Positions 35,120-43,977 of a stretch of DNA of 64,000 nucleotides are shown here, one piece after another (the stretch's first letter is position 1; each line of letters starts with the position of its first letter). The notes below the pieces were generated by a model. That model worked only from the letters and a program-made list of their open reading frames with translations. It ran no database searches and had not been told where the DNA came from. Origin of the DNA: an uncultured Collinsella sp. (GTDB lineage Bacteria; Actinomycetota; Coriobacteriia; Coriobacteriales; Coriobacteriaceae). The translations under genes were made by a program, and so were the position numbers. The DNA is taken from NCBI GenBank assembly GCA_900548515.1, contig URKU01000002.1, positions 16,682 to 80,681 on the forward strand. Reading direction: 5' to 3'.

Positions 35120-35149
35120 CAAATGCGCGCGCATTTGTGCGAATATAAG
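35120..35149. promoter_or_regulatory. operator-like palindrome before the oxidoreductase-deoR operon
   Basis: CAAATGCGCGCGCATTTG (35120-35137) is a perfect 18-bp palindrome. GCAAATA is repeated just upstream, and TATAAG (35144-35149) could be a -10 hexamer whose -35 region the palindrome covers. A natural binding site for the DeoR-type protein of the same operon; that link is inference. Confidence 0.45.
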
Positions 35150-35191
35150 GCTGTTGGAAATGAAGAACTTCCGATGACTCAGGAGGCACAT

Positions 35192-36271
35192 ATGGCAGAT
35201 TCCAAGCAGGCTCCACTCGACTCCGCGGCAGCCGCAAAAGCAGCGTTCGCTTCGGTCCAGGATAAGCCGTTCCCTAACGACATCTTTACGGCTCCCGAGC
35301 TTCGCTGGGCTGTGATCGGTTGTGGCGTTATCGCCAACCAAATGGCCCAGTCCCTCGCGCTGGCCGGCCGCAAGCTTGCGGGCGTCGCCAACCGCACGCT
35401 CACCAAGGCCCAGGCTTTTGCTGAGCAGTATGGCATCGAGAAGGTCTATGAATCGGTCGAGGACCTCTATGCCGATTCGAACATCGACGCGATCTATATC
35501 ACCACCCCGCATAACACGCATATCACCTACCTGCGCGCCGCTCTGGCAGCTGGCAAGCACGTACTCTGCGAGAAGGCCATTACCCTCAATTCCGCTGAGC
35601 TCGACGAGGCGCGTGCCATCGCCGACGAGCACAACGTGGTCCTTATGGATGCCACCACGGTGCTTCATATGCCGCTGTACCAGGAGCTGCGCCGTCGCAT
35701 GAATGCGGGCGACTTTGGCCGCATGAACCTCGCCCAGCTCAACTTTGGTAGCTACAAGGAGTACGGCGACCTGACCAACCGCTTCTACAATCGTAACCTT
35801 GCTGGCGGTGCCATGCTCGACATTGGCGTCTATGCCCTGTCCGTCATGCGCTTCTTTATGGCAAGCCAGCCCGCTGAGGTCATTTCGCTGGGTAACACCT
35901 GCGAGACCGGCGTTGACGTAGCGGGTGGCATCGTCTGCCGTAATGCCGAGCAGCAGCTGGGTGTTGTGAGCCTCACGCTCCACTCCAAGCAACCCAAGCG
36001 CTCGATTATTAGCTTCGATAAGTGCTATATCGAGGTCAACGAGTATCCGCGCGCCGATCACGCGACCATCGTGTGGACTGCGGACGGCCACCGCGAGGAG
36101 GTCCACGTCGGCACCGAGGCTTACGCCCTTTGCTATGAGATGGCCGACCTCGAGAAGGCGGTTGCCGGCGATAACTCGAAGTGCGAACTTCTGGATTATG
36201 CTTCCGATGTTATGGAGCTTATGACCAAGCTACGCGCCGACTGGGGAGTCGTGTACCCCGAGGAGGAGTAA
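35192..36271 (+). CDS. Gfo/Idh/MocA family NAD(P)-dependent oxidoreductase
   Basis: 359 residues. An N-terminal Rossmann domain starts at about residue 35 (WAVIGCGVIANQMAQSL). The family's conserved ITTPHNTHITY and the CEKAITLN motif with its lysine follow, and then a C-terminal alpha/beta domain. Such enzymes oxidise or reduce sugars and inositols; the substrate here is unknown. ATG at 35192 has AGGAGG five bases before it; an in-frame ATG at 35174 is less likely. A DeoR-type regulator begins three bases after the stop, so the pair form an operon. Confidence 0.88.
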   Translation: MADSKQAPLDSAAAAKAAFASVQDKPFPNDIFTAPELRWAVIGCGVIANQMAQSLALAGRKLAGVANRTLTKAQAFAEQYGIEKVYESVEDLYADSNIDAIYITTPHNTHITYLRAALAAGKHVLCEKAITLNSAELDEARAIADEHNVVLMDATTVLHMPLYQELRRRMNAGDFGRMNLAQLNFGSYKEYGDLTNRFYNRNLAGGAMLDIGVYALSVMRFFMASQPAEVISLGNTCETGVDVAGGIVCRNAEQQLGVVSLTLHSKQPKRSIISFDKCYIEVNEYPRADHATIVWTADGHREEVHVGTEAYALCYEMADLEKAVAGDNSKCELLDYASDVMELMTKLRADWGVVYPEEE

Positions 36272-36274
36272 GCG

Positions 36275-37021
36275 ATGCTGGCGGAAGATAGGCTCAACGC
36301 GATTGTGTCGATGGTGCAGCGAGCCGGCTCGGTTACCGTACCAGAGCTTGCTGAGGCCCTGGGCGTGACGGCGTCTACCATTCGGCGCGACCTGCAGACG
36401 CTCGACCGAGCGCACCGCATCGCCAAGGTCCACGGTGGGGCGACGAGTCTTGAGCGCGCGCACGTGACGCGCGATCTAACGCTTAATGAGCGCAGCGACC
36501 TCCATAACGATGACAAGGAGCGTATCTGCGCCCGCGCGGCGGCGCTTGTGGAGCCTGAGAGCTTTGTATACATCGACTCGGGCTCGACGACGCTCAGGCT
36601 CATCGAGCATCTTCCACACCTTGAAGATGTCACCTATGTGACCGATTCCGTGCTCCATGCTCAGCGCCTTGCTTTGCGCGGCATGCGTACCGTGGTGTTG
36701 GGCGGCGAGCTCAAACCCGAGACCGAGGCGCTCGTTGGCCCCGATGCCTTGGCAACCTTAGACCGCTACAACTTCAACTGTGGCTTTTGGGGCTCTAACG
36801 GCATTGCCGCCGAGCAGGGCTTCACGGCGCCCGATATCGAGGAAGCGCAAGTAAAGCGCATCTCGATGCGTCATACAGCCAAGCGCTTCGTAATCTCGGA
36901 CGCCAGTAAATTTGGTATGGTGGCGCCCGTCAAGTTCGCGGACTTCCGTGACGCAACGATTATTACCGCGGGCGAGGTGCCAGCCAAGTACCAGTCGATG
37001 GACAACGTCATCACGGTCTAG
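36275..37021 (+). CDS. DeoR-family transcriptional regulator
   Basis: 248 residues. N-terminal winged helix (residues ~5-55: VTVPELAEALGVTASTIRRD), then the DeoR sugar-phosphate sensor domain with DSGSTTLRLIEHL and the VLGGELKPETEALVGP block. Probable regulator of its own operon with the upstream oxidoreductase, sensing a phosphorylated sugar. A perfect palindrome at 35120-35137 is a candidate site. Confidence 0.9.
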   Translation: MLAEDRLNAIVSMVQRAGSVTVPELAEALGVTASTIRRDLQTLDRAHRIAKVHGGATSLERAHVTRDLTLNERSDLHNDDKERICARAAALVEPESFVYIDSGSTTLRLIEHLPHLEDVTYVTDSVLHAQRLALRGMRTVVLGGELKPETEALVGPDALATLDRYNFNCGFWGSNGIAAEQGFTAPDIEEAQVKRISMRHTAKRFVISDASKFGMVAPVKFADFRDATIITAGEVPAKYQSMDNVITV

Positions 37022-37060
37022 CGACAGGGCAAGGTCAAAACCATTTAGGTTCCTCAATAG

Positions 37061-37099
37061 AAAAGCGGCAACACCCTCGATGGGCGATGCCGCTTTTGT
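37061..37099 (+). terminator. terminator after deoR-type gene
   Basis: AAAAGCGGCA and TGCCGCTTTT form a perfect 10-bp stem ending in TTTT. Confidence 0.88.
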
Positions 37100-37112
37100 T
37101 GTCTGCCGTTTT

Positions 37113-37330
37113 GTCTAAGTCTGTAACAACTAGACCGTTAAAAGTGGGTTAGATGTTACAGATTGAGATTCTTCCGAACCGCGCCGTCCCTTTGTCTCGA
37201 TCTGTAACATCTGGGACCGATTTTGCCGAGTTATTGTTATAGATTGAGATTTTTCCTTGAGGGAGATTCGAATGTCTCGATCTGTAACAGACAGACCGGA
37301 AAACGGGTTTTAACTGTTACAGATCGAGAC
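37113..37330. repeat. array of three 57-bp hairpins (period 80-81 bp)
   Basis: Units 37113-37169, 37194-37250 and 37274-37330 are each 57 bp. Each begins GTCTCGATCTGTAACA (first copy GTCTAAGTCTGTAACA) and ends with its complement TGTTACAGATYGAGA(C/T). The third has fully complementary 17-base arms. Inner parts share GACCG...GGGTT-type sequence. They fill the gap between convergent genes, 37100-37420, where no protein gene is seen. Confidence 0.8.
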
Positions 37331-37375
37331 GTTTTGGCGCCACGGCTGAGCCATCGTGGTGGTTTTGACGTTTGT

Positions 37376-37422
37376 CCAGATAAAACCTGCCAAAATAAAC
37401 CTGTCCATTTTCGACAGACTTT
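37376..37422 (+). repeat. interspersed AAAATAAACCTGTCC repeat, copy 3
   Basis: CCAGATAAAACCTGCC, then AAAATAAACCTGTCCATTTT and CGACAG. It aligns with 11176-11222 and inverted 9387-9425. It ends next to the stop of the pseudouridine synthase gene. Confidence 0.7.
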
Positions 37423-38080
37423 AGGGCTCCCAGGGGCAGGGGGCTTCGATGTGGATGTGCTCGCCGGTTACGGGATGCGTAAAGGACACGCTGTGGGCGT
37501 GGAGCATCAGGCCACAGGGGCGCGGCGTTCCGTACAGGTCGTCGCCAACCAGGGGATGACGCTCGCTCGCCAGATGCACGCGGATTTGGTGCTTGCGGCC
37601 GGTGAGCAACTCGACATCGATATACGAGCGCGTGGGCAGGCCACGGCGACTCTTAAGACGCTTGAGTACCTTGACGCGCGTCTGAGAGGGCTTTCCGCTG
37701 GCGCCGACACGCATCTTGCGGCTATCGTGGCGATCGCGGGCGATGGGCATGTCGATGAGCTTCTCGTTCCAGTCGATCTTGCCCTCGGCCAGCGCCAGAT
37801 AGTGCTTTTCGAAGGCGTGGTCGATCACCACCTGGTCAAAAGCGGGCTGCGTCTGTTTGTCGAGCGAAAACAGCACCACGCCGGTGGTGTTGCGGTCCAG
37901 ACGGTTGAGCGGCTGCATGTCAGTCGCGGCAAAGCCGTCGCCCATGGCCAGCAGCAGGTCGCTGGCGTAGTCGGTAAGCGTGCGCTCGCCGGTGCCGTCG
38001 CCGTGGACGATCATGCCGGCGGGCTTGTCGATGGCCATGAGCCAAGCGTCGCAGTAGAGGACTTGAGGTTCTTCGTTCAC
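37421..38080 (-). CDS. RluA-family pseudouridine synthase
   Basis: 219 residues. The catalytic aspartate lies in NRLDRNTTGVVLFS, with the later GRKHQIRVHL motif. There is no N-terminal S4 domain, so it is a short RluA/TruC-like form; which RNA it modifies is not readable. Starts 15 bases after the U32 gene ends and is probably co-transcribed with it. Confidence 0.88.
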   Translation of the reverse strand: MNEEPQVLYCDAWLMAIDKPAGMIVHGDGTGERTLTDYASDLLLAMGDGFAATDMQPLNRLDRNTTGVVLFSLDKQTQPAFDQVVIDHAFEKHYLALAEGKIDWNEKLIDMPIARDRHDSRKMRVGASGKPSQTRVKVLKRLKSRRGLPTRSYIDVELLTGRKHQIRVHLASERHPLVGDDLYGTPRPCGLMLHAHSVSFTHPVTGEHIHIEAPCPWEP

Positions 38081-38095
38081 GTGTAAGCCTTTCGG

Positions 38096-40588
38096 TTAGC
38101 TGATTCCCACAAACATGCAGCCCGAGGTCGCCCCGCGTAGGCGGGCGGCGGGCTTGCGGCCGGCTTGAGCCGCCTCGACGGCGCGACGGACGCGAGCGAC
38201 GGCACGGCCAATCTCATCGGCCTCGAGCAGGGTTCCGTCAACCATGAGACGACGCACGCCGGCATTGAGCAGCTGAGGAACCTGCGGTGTGAGGTCGATG
38301 GGGTAGGCGTCGTACAAGCGAGAGCGGCCGTGGATGTCGGTGCGGACGGGCATGACCTTTCCGTCGATATTCTTGAGCGACAGCTTGCGGGCGCGCAGAC
38401 GGCAGTTGGCGCAATCGTGGATGCAGCCGTTGGCAACCTGCAGGATGCAGTGCTCGCTTGTCATGACGCGTGGGCGGCCAAAGACGGTGATGCCCAGAGT
38501 CGCGGGCGCGGCGGCGCCGAACGAGACAATCTCGTCGAGCGTGATCTCGGGCGAGAGCCAAAACGCACCGGCCCCGCGCTCGGCAAGCGCCTCCATGCAG
38601 GGCGTGTTGTGCACCGGCAGGCAAGAGCGAATCTCGGCCGTGGCGCCAACCTGGGCGGCCAGGGCAAGCTCAGAGATGTTGCCAATAGCGACCGTGGCGC
38701 CGGCAACAACCCACGGGTCGACGCGCTCGTGGTCAACGGCACGGCAGACCTCGTCGAGCACGGGCACGATGCCCTGCTCAAACGCATCGGCGGGGGAGAG
38801 CTCGGCCGCATCGAGCGCGTCGGTGGTCATGTAGATGCGCGTTGCACCCTCCGCTCGCGCTGCCTCGGCGGCCTCGAGCGAGGTGACGGTGGCGCAGATC
38901 TGCGGCTCGTCGCGGTAGTGCTCGGGCATGGGCCGCGTACATTTGTCGAGCACCGGCAGCTCGAGCGTGCGGGCACGCTCGTCATACGGTGCCAGAATGG
39001 CCTCCTCCAGCGCCTTGCAGGCGGCGGCGCGCACCTTGTGCACAGCGGAGAAGCCCATGCCGCAGCCCTTATCGAGCGCCACATCAAAGCTCGCGGACTC
39101 AAAGGGCGAGGACCCCATGCGGCCCACATGCTCTACCAGATCGGACGCCTCGACCGCGCGGGTCTTGGCGGCCTCGACGGTAAAGCCCGTGGCCGTGGCC
39201 GTAAGCGAAGGGGCGTCGCAGCAAGTAAGCGTGACGGCAAACGGTTCGCCCAAACGCGCCACAACGGTTACATCAACGGCGCGGCGGCGCAGCACATCGC
39301 GCTTGAGCGCGGCGCCGGCAGCGTCAATGGCGCGCTGGCTTCGAATCACGCGCACGCGGCAGCCCTCGGGCATGCTGCGAGGCACGCGGCACTCGATGAT
39401 GTCACCGGCGGCGGCATCATCGGCGGCAATGGTGGTCAGGAACTGGTCAAACTCGTTATCGTGGCGAAGCTCCAGCAGGTCGCCCTTGCCCACGGGCTCA
39501 AACAACTCAATGCGGGCGATGGCGGCGCGCCGACGGCGGTCGTCGGGCTTGAGGCCGCGCACATCGCGGTTGGCCGGGCGGCTGCCCAGCACCGTGCCCA
39601 CGATCTGGCCGCGGTTGTTGGAGCGCTCGTAGCTCATCATCTCGTCACCCGAGGTACCGTCTTGGTAGGCGTGCGTAAAGTCGCGGTTAAAGCAGCGCTT
39701 GAGCTGTCGCTGGCGGGCCGCATCCTCATCCTTAGAGGTCGAAACATCGGCCAGCATGTCATCAATCTGATGACGATACACGTCGACGATGGAATACACG
39801 TAATCGGGGGCCTTCATGCGGCCCTCGAGCTTGAGCGATGCGGCGCCGGCGTCATACAGACGGCGAACAAGCTGCGAAGTGTTGGTGTCGCGCGGGCACA
39901 GCGCGCGCTCGCGTCCGGCAGGGGAGAGCGAGCGGCCGTTCTCGTCAATTAGCTTGTAGGGTAGGCGGCAGGGCTGGGCGCACATGCCGCGGTTGGCCGA
40001 GCGGCCAGCCATGGCAAAGCTCGACAGCAGGCACAGACCCGAGTAGCAAAAGCAGATGGCACCGTGGCTAAAGACCTCAAGGTCCACATCGGGCGCGGCG
40101 TTGTGAATGGCGGCGATCTCGTCGATGGAGAGCTCGCGCGAGAGAGTCACGCGGTCGGCGCCCTGCTCACGGCACCAAAGGGTTCCGCGGTCGTCGTGGA
40201 TGTTCGCCTGGGTCGAGATGTGTGTCTCGATGCCGGGCATGGTGCGCTTGACCTCAAAGAACAGACCCCAGTCCTGGATAATGAAGGCGTCGGCGCCCAG
40301 CGTGGAGCAGCGATGGATGAGTTGCAGCGCATCGCCCATCTCAGACTGCTTGATGACGATGTTTACCGTGACGTAGACGCGCGACCCGGCTAGATGCGCG
40401 GCGCGGCAGGCTTGCTCAAAGGCCTCGTCGGTAAAGTTGGTTGCCTTGCGGCGGGCGTTGAAGCTGCCCATGCCGCAGTAGATGGCGTCTGCCCCGGCAG
40501 CGAGCGCGGCGGCAAAGGGCTCGGGCCCTCCGGCGGGCGCCAAAAGCTCGGGTCTGCGGTTGGTGGTTCGACTGGCGGTTGCGGTCAT
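38096..40588 (-). CDS. U32 family peptidase / RlhA-like protein
   Basis: 830 residues. The N-terminal U32 domain is seen in ELLAPAGGPEPFAAALAAGA, AIYCGMGSFNARRKATNF and the cysteine cluster CFCYSGLCLLSS...CAQPCR, which in RlhA-type relatives binds iron-sulfur. The C-terminal half has a second U32-like barrel with a CxxxC-type cluster (NGCIHDCANC). RlhA hydroxylates 23S rRNA in E. coli; collagenase activity is claimed for other members. The exact role here is unknown. It heads a minus-strand operon with a pseudouridine synthase, which favours an rRNA-modification role (inference). Confidence 0.85.
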   Translation of the reverse strand: MTATASRTTNRRPELLAPAGGPEPFAAALAAGADAIYCGMGSFNARRKATNFTDEAFEQACRAAHLAGSRVYVTVNIVIKQSEMGDALQLIHRCSTLGADAFIIQDWGLFFEVKRTMPGIETHISTQANIHDDRGTLWCREQGADRVTLSRELSIDEIAAIHNAAPDVDLEVFSHGAICFCYSGLCLLSSFAMAGRSANRGMCAQPCRLPYKLIDENGRSLSPAGRERALCPRDTNTSQLVRRLYDAGAASLKLEGRMKAPDYVYSIVDVYRHQIDDMLADVSTSKDEDAARQRQLKRCFNRDFTHAYQDGTSGDEMMSYERSNNRGQIVGTVLGSRPANRDVRGLKPDDRRRRAAIARIELFEPVGKGDLLELRHDNEFDQFLTTIAADDAAAGDIIECRVPRSMPEGCRVRVIRSQRAIDAAGAALKRDVLRRRAVDVTVVARLGEPFAVTLTCCDAPSLTATATGFTVEAAKTRAVEASDLVEHVGRMGSSPFESASFDVALDKGCGMGFSAVHKVRAAACKALEEAILAPYDERARTLELPVLDKCTRPMPEHYRDEPQICATVTSLEAAEAARAEGATRIYMTTDALDAAELSPADAFEQGIVPVLDEVCRAVDHERVDPWVVAGATVAIGNISELALAAQVGATAEIRSCLPVHNTPCMEALAERGAGAFWLSPEITLDEIVSFGAAAPATLGITVFGRPRVMTSEHCILQVANGCIHDCANCRLRARKLSLKNIDGKVMPVRTDIHGRSRLYDAYPIDLTPQVPQLLNAGVRRLMVDGTLLEADEIGRAVARVRRAVEAAQAGRKPAARLRGATSGCMFVGIS

Positions 40589-40770
40589 ATCCTGCCTTTC
40601 AAAATGCTCAGATATTCAAAAGTATAGTGGTGCCGTTGCGGCAGGCGATGCCCGTGCTCCAAGCGGGATAAAGTCTTCAGCAGCTTAGGCTGGCTGACCC
40701 CGTGGAGAACCGTTCAGCTGCCAACGGGCGCCGTTGGGCGATAAAATATTCTCTCCAGCTGATAATATTC

Positions 40771-40799
40771 TTGCATCAAACAGAAACCTTGAGTACTAT
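40771..40799 (+). promoter_or_regulatory. ridA promoter
   Basis: TTGCAT (40771-40776) and TACTAT (40794-40799) with a 17-base spacer, about 85 bases before ridA. The remainder of the 40589-40888 gap shows an AT-rich inverted AATATT pair and nothing else. Confidence 0.55.
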
Positions 40800-40888
40800 C
40801 CCAAATCAAGCGCGGTGTTCAGACCGAATTGTGCCTCCCGGTGCGAACGCCGCGCTCACGCTCTCTATCTGATCGTAAGGAGAAAAAC

Positions 40889-41266
40889 ATGAGCAAGACC
40901 GTCGTGTCTTCCGATAACGCACCCGCAGCCATCGGACCGTATTCCCCCGGTATCCAGACCGGCAACATGGTGTTCCTGTCCGGCCAGCTGGGCATCGACC
41001 CCACAACTGGCAAGATGCCCGAGGGCGTCGAGGCCCAGGCCAAGCAGTCCCTTGCTAACGTCGAGGCCCTGCTGACTGCCGCCGGCGCTACGTTTGCCGA
41101 TGTCGTCAAGACCACGGTCTACCTGGCCGACATTGCCGACTTCGCTGCCGTGAACGAGATCTACGCCTCCAAGTTCGAGGCCCCGTTCCCCGCGCGCAGC
41201 GCTTTCCAGGTTGCCGCCCTTCCGGCTGGCGGTCTGGTCGAGATCGAGGTCGTCGCCGCTCTCTAA
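40889..41266 (+). CDS. ridA: RidA-family enamine/imine deaminase
   Basis: 125 residues, YjgF/YER057c/UK114 family. It hydrolyses reactive enamines and imines made by PLP enzymes. Family blocks: APAAIGPYSPGIQ, VFLSGQLGIDP and the C-terminal ARSAFQVAALPAGGLVEIE with the substrate-binding arginine. ATG at 40889 follows AAGGAGAAAAAC. Confidence 0.94.
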   Translation: MSKTVVSSDNAPAAIGPYSPGIQTGNMVFLSGQLGIDPTTGKMPEGVEAQAKQSLANVEALLTAAGATFADVVKTTVYLADIADFAAVNEIYASKFEAPFPARSAFQVAALPAGGLVEIEVVAAL

Positions 41267-41296
41267 GGCGTTGGCAACAACTAAACATGACATGCA

Positions 41297-41334
41297 AAAA
41301 GACCCTGCAGCGCGTGCGAGCTGCAGGGTCTTTT
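41297..41334 (+). terminator. bidirectional terminator after ridA
   Basis: AAAAGACCCTGCAGC and GCTGCAGGGTCTTTT form a perfect 15-bp stem with an 8-base loop. The symmetrical A/T ends would also stop the convergent regulator gene. Confidence 0.93.
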
Positions 41335-41378
41335 GTTAAGTGACGGATCGCTTGTGGAGCCGCGCTCCATTTTGCTCG

Positions 41379-42035
41379 TTAGCCCTCCTTGCGAACTTTT
41401 TGCAGGTAGCGGTAGACGCTGGGCTCCGAGATGCCCAGCGCGGTGGCGGCGCAGGCCACGGCACCCTTGAGCATGAACACCCCGTTGCCGTTGAGGTGGC
41501 GAATGACGTCCACGCGGTCGCTTTGACCAAGCGATGCTACATCCAGCCCGCGCGCGCTCAGCAACTCGGCAATGCTGCGGTCGATGAGCTCCTGTGTGGA
41601 CTCCGAAAGGCTTTCGACCTCGATAGACGCGGGCTCCGTGCGCGTCGGCGCCGCGTCGAAGCAGGCCATGAGCTGCTGTGCCATGGCGTTGATGGAGCGC
41701 ACGGTCGAGAGGTCGGTGTTGACGCAGAGCATACCGACGATTTCGTCATTCTCGCGGATAAAGAACGTCGCGGACTCCAACGTCTTGCCACCGGCACCGC
41801 GCCCCTCATAGCCCGTAATAAACGGCAGGTCGCGATACTTGGGGTCGTGCATAATCTTGAGCGCCAGATCGGTGGCGGGACCGCCGACCTTGCGGCCGCT
41901 CACGATACCGTTGCGGATATCGATGATGGCGTGGTCGGGATCCGAGAAATCGTGCAGCACGATTTCGCTGTTCTTACCGAGTACCTGCTCCAGGAAATCG
42001 ACCATCGGCAAAAAGCGACGTACGGTCTCGTTCAC
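41379..42035 (-). CDS. YheO-like PAS/HTH transcriptional regulator
   Basis: 218 residues. A YheO-like PAS domain (residues ~8-120; EIVLHDFSDPDHAIIDIRNG) precedes a C-terminal helix-turn-helix (ACAATALGISEPSVYRYL). GTG at 42035 is chosen because AAAGGAG is close upstream; the frame runs further but without family sequence. It faces away from the purine cluster across a 352-base spacer and is a plausible regulator of it. Confidence 0.8.
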   Translation of the reverse strand: MNETVRRFLPMVDFLEQVLGKNSEIVLHDFSDPDHAIIDIRNGIVSGRKVGGPATDLALKIMHDPKYRDLPFITGYEGRGAGGKTLESATFFIRENDEIVGMLCVNTDLSTVRSINAMAQQLMACFDAAPTRTEPASIEVESLSESTQELIDRSIAELLSARGLDVASLGQSDRVDVIRHLNGNGVFMLKGAVACAATALGISEPSVYRYLQKVRKEG

Positions 42036-42168
42036 GGGCAACTCCTTTGGGTGAAAACGGAAATGTTCATAACAATTTTTTCTCATGGTAACACGCTGCC
42101 CACCATCTCGTATATCCGCAGGTACATTGCGTAATGCAGACGAACGGTAGGAATTTAGCGGTAAACGG

Positions 42169-42198
42169 TTGACCAAAAGAAAAGTTAGATGTTATTTT
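42169..42198 (+). promoter_or_regulatory. candidate promoter of the purine cluster
   Basis: TTGACC (42169-42174) and TATTTT (42193-42198), 18 bases apart. It would give a leader of about 180 nt before the permease. The leader is AT-rich and holds TGAGAATGAGAATCA (42275-42289), but no riboswitch core I recognise. No gene is seen in 42036-42387. Confidence 0.4.
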
Positions 42199-42387
42199 GA
42201 CCAGACACTTTCCTGACCTGCGGAAATGCGTTATTTCAGCTGAAGAATAGTCTGATAACAAAAAATTATTATTGAGAATGAGAATCATCTTTAATACGAT
42301 ATGCAATGAAGGCACAACCTCAACCCCGCACTGCGTCACAATAGAGCGTTAGATGCGAAAACAACTACTTCGAGGATTGGTGGTCAA

Positions 42388-43782
42388 ATGACCCAGGAGA
42401 CGGTTACGAACGGCACTGAAGCCCTGTTCACTCGCGAAGGCATGCCTCCCGTTAAGGAAATGATCCCGTGTGCCCTTCAGCACGTACTGGCATCGTTTGC
42501 CGGCATCATTACCCCGGCGGTCATCATGGCCGGCGTCTACGGCTTTAATAGCCAGCAGAGCACCGACATCATCCAGGTCGCCCTCATTCTTTCGGCGATC
42601 GATACGGCCCTTCAGGCCTTCGCTCCCTTCCGTCGCATCGGCGGCGGCCTGCCCATCGTCATGGGCGTTTCGTTCGCGTTCCTGCCGGCCCTGCAGGCCA
42701 TGGGTGCCTCGGGCTTTAGCTTTGGTGCGCTGCTGGGTGGCGAGATCGTCGGCGGCGCCGTCGCGGTCCTCTTTGGTCTGGCCTACAGCAAGATCAAGTG
42801 GCTGTTCCCGCCCGTCGTGACCGGTACGGTCATCTTCTCCATTGGCGTCTCTCTCTATCCCACGGCCGTCAAGTATATGGCCGGCGGTATGGGTACGCCG
42901 CTGTGGGGCACCCCGCAGGCCTGGTGCGTCGCTCTTATCACCTTCGCCGTGGTCTTTGCGCTCGCCAACTTTGGCAAGGGCACGCTCAAGCTGGGCTCTG
43001 TGTTTTTTGGCATGATCGTCGGCATGATCGTCTCCATCCCCTTTGGCATGATCGACTTCTCCAGCGTCGCCACCGCTCAGGTCTTCGCCCTTCCCAAGCT
43101 CATGCCCTACGCGCTCGAGTTTGATCCCGAGGTCTGCATTACCCTCGCCGTCGTGTTCCCCATGGTCGCCATCCAGGTTATCGGTGACGTCTCCGCCGCC
43201 TGCCTGGGCTCCATCGACCGTATGCCCACCGAGCGCGAGCTCTCCGGCGCTATCGTGTCCCAGGGTCTCACCTCTATGGTCGGCGGCCTGCTTGGCGGTC
43301 TTCCCACCAGCGCCCTTGGCCAAAACGTGGGCATCATCTGCTCCAACAAGGTCGTCAACAAGTGGGTCTTTGTGATCATCGCGGCCGTCTTTGCCATCGC
43401 CGGCCTGTTCCCGCAGCTCTCTGCCGTCCTTTCCGCTATCCCGCAGCCCGTCATCGGCGGCGCGACCGTCGGCGTCTTTGGCACCATCACCATGAACGGC
43501 GTGCGCATGTTCACCCGCGAGGGCCTCACGCAGCGCACTACCACCATCGTCGGTACCTCCGTCGTCTTTGGCCTGGGTATCTGGATGGCCAGCGGTTGCC
43601 TTGCCGGTGAGGGTATGCCCACCTGGGTGCCCACCGTCATCGGCTCCAATGCCGTAACCCCCACCGCCATCATGGCCATTGTCCTTAACCTGATCCTTCC
43701 GCAGACGCCGGTCGTGGCTCAGCACATCGATGCTGCCAAGGACGCTGCCGTGGATCTGGTCTTGCCCGAGAGCAAGAAGTAA
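42388..43782 (+). CDS. NCS2-family nucleobase (xanthine/uracil) permease
   Basis: 464 residues, polytopic nucleobase:cation symporter-2. The QHVLASFAGIITPAVI opening, the P-VIGG-ATV region (PQPVIGGATVGVFGTI) and the SALGQNVGIICSNKV motif are typical of the purine-specific branch. It most likely imports xanthine or uric acid for the enzymes encoded downstream. ATG at 42388. A GC-rich hairpin (43801-43828, TCGGCGG/CCGCCGA) lies before the next gene. Confidence 0.9.
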   Translation: MTQETVTNGTEALFTREGMPPVKEMIPCALQHVLASFAGIITPAVIMAGVYGFNSQQSTDIIQVALILSAIDTALQAFAPFRRIGGGLPIVMGVSFAFLPALQAMGASGFSFGALLGGEIVGGAVAVLFGLAYSKIKWLFPPVVTGTVIFSIGVSLYPTAVKYMAGGMGTPLWGTPQAWCVALITFAVVFALANFGKGTLKLGSVFFGMIVGMIVSIPFGMIDFSSVATAQVFALPKLMPYALEFDPEVCITLAVVFPMVAIQVIGDVSAACLGSIDRMPTERELSGAIVSQGLTSMVGGLLGGLPTSALGQNVGIICSNKVVNKWVFVIIAAVFAIAGLFPQLSAVLSAIPQPVIGGATVGVFGTITMNGVRMFTREGLTQRTTTIVGTSVVFGLGIWMASGCLAGEGMPTWVPTVIGSNAVTPTAIMAIVLNLILPQTPVVAQHIDAAKDAAVDLVLPESKK

Positions 43783-43977
43783 CCAATTCGGTGCTATTCG
43801 TCGGCGGGCGCATCGCCTCGTCCGCCGACGTCATGCGGTGCCAAGCCGCACTTCAAAGGGTTTGTCCCTTTGGTGAAGCGTTGACGGGAGAGGGCCCGTT
43901 TCCGGTGTAGGCCGGCGCTTCGCACTCCGCCATGTCAGAGGTGTCAAACCCCGCCCCTGATGTTGAAGGGAGCATTT

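Noticed and set aside
36275..37021. tRNA or rRNA genes anywhere in the window
   Set aside because: No TTCRANY loop with matching acceptor stem and no rRNA-like stretch was found by eye in the intergenic regions.
42275..42289. Fur box (TGAGAATGAGAATCA)
   Set aside because: Only a partial match to the 7-1-7 Fur pattern, and the downstream gene is a purine permease with no iron-uptake role.
42199..42387. Purine riboswitch in the permease leader
   Set aside because: I looked for the conserved loop and junction bases of guanine/xanthine riboswitches and did not find them; only an AT-rich leader is seen.
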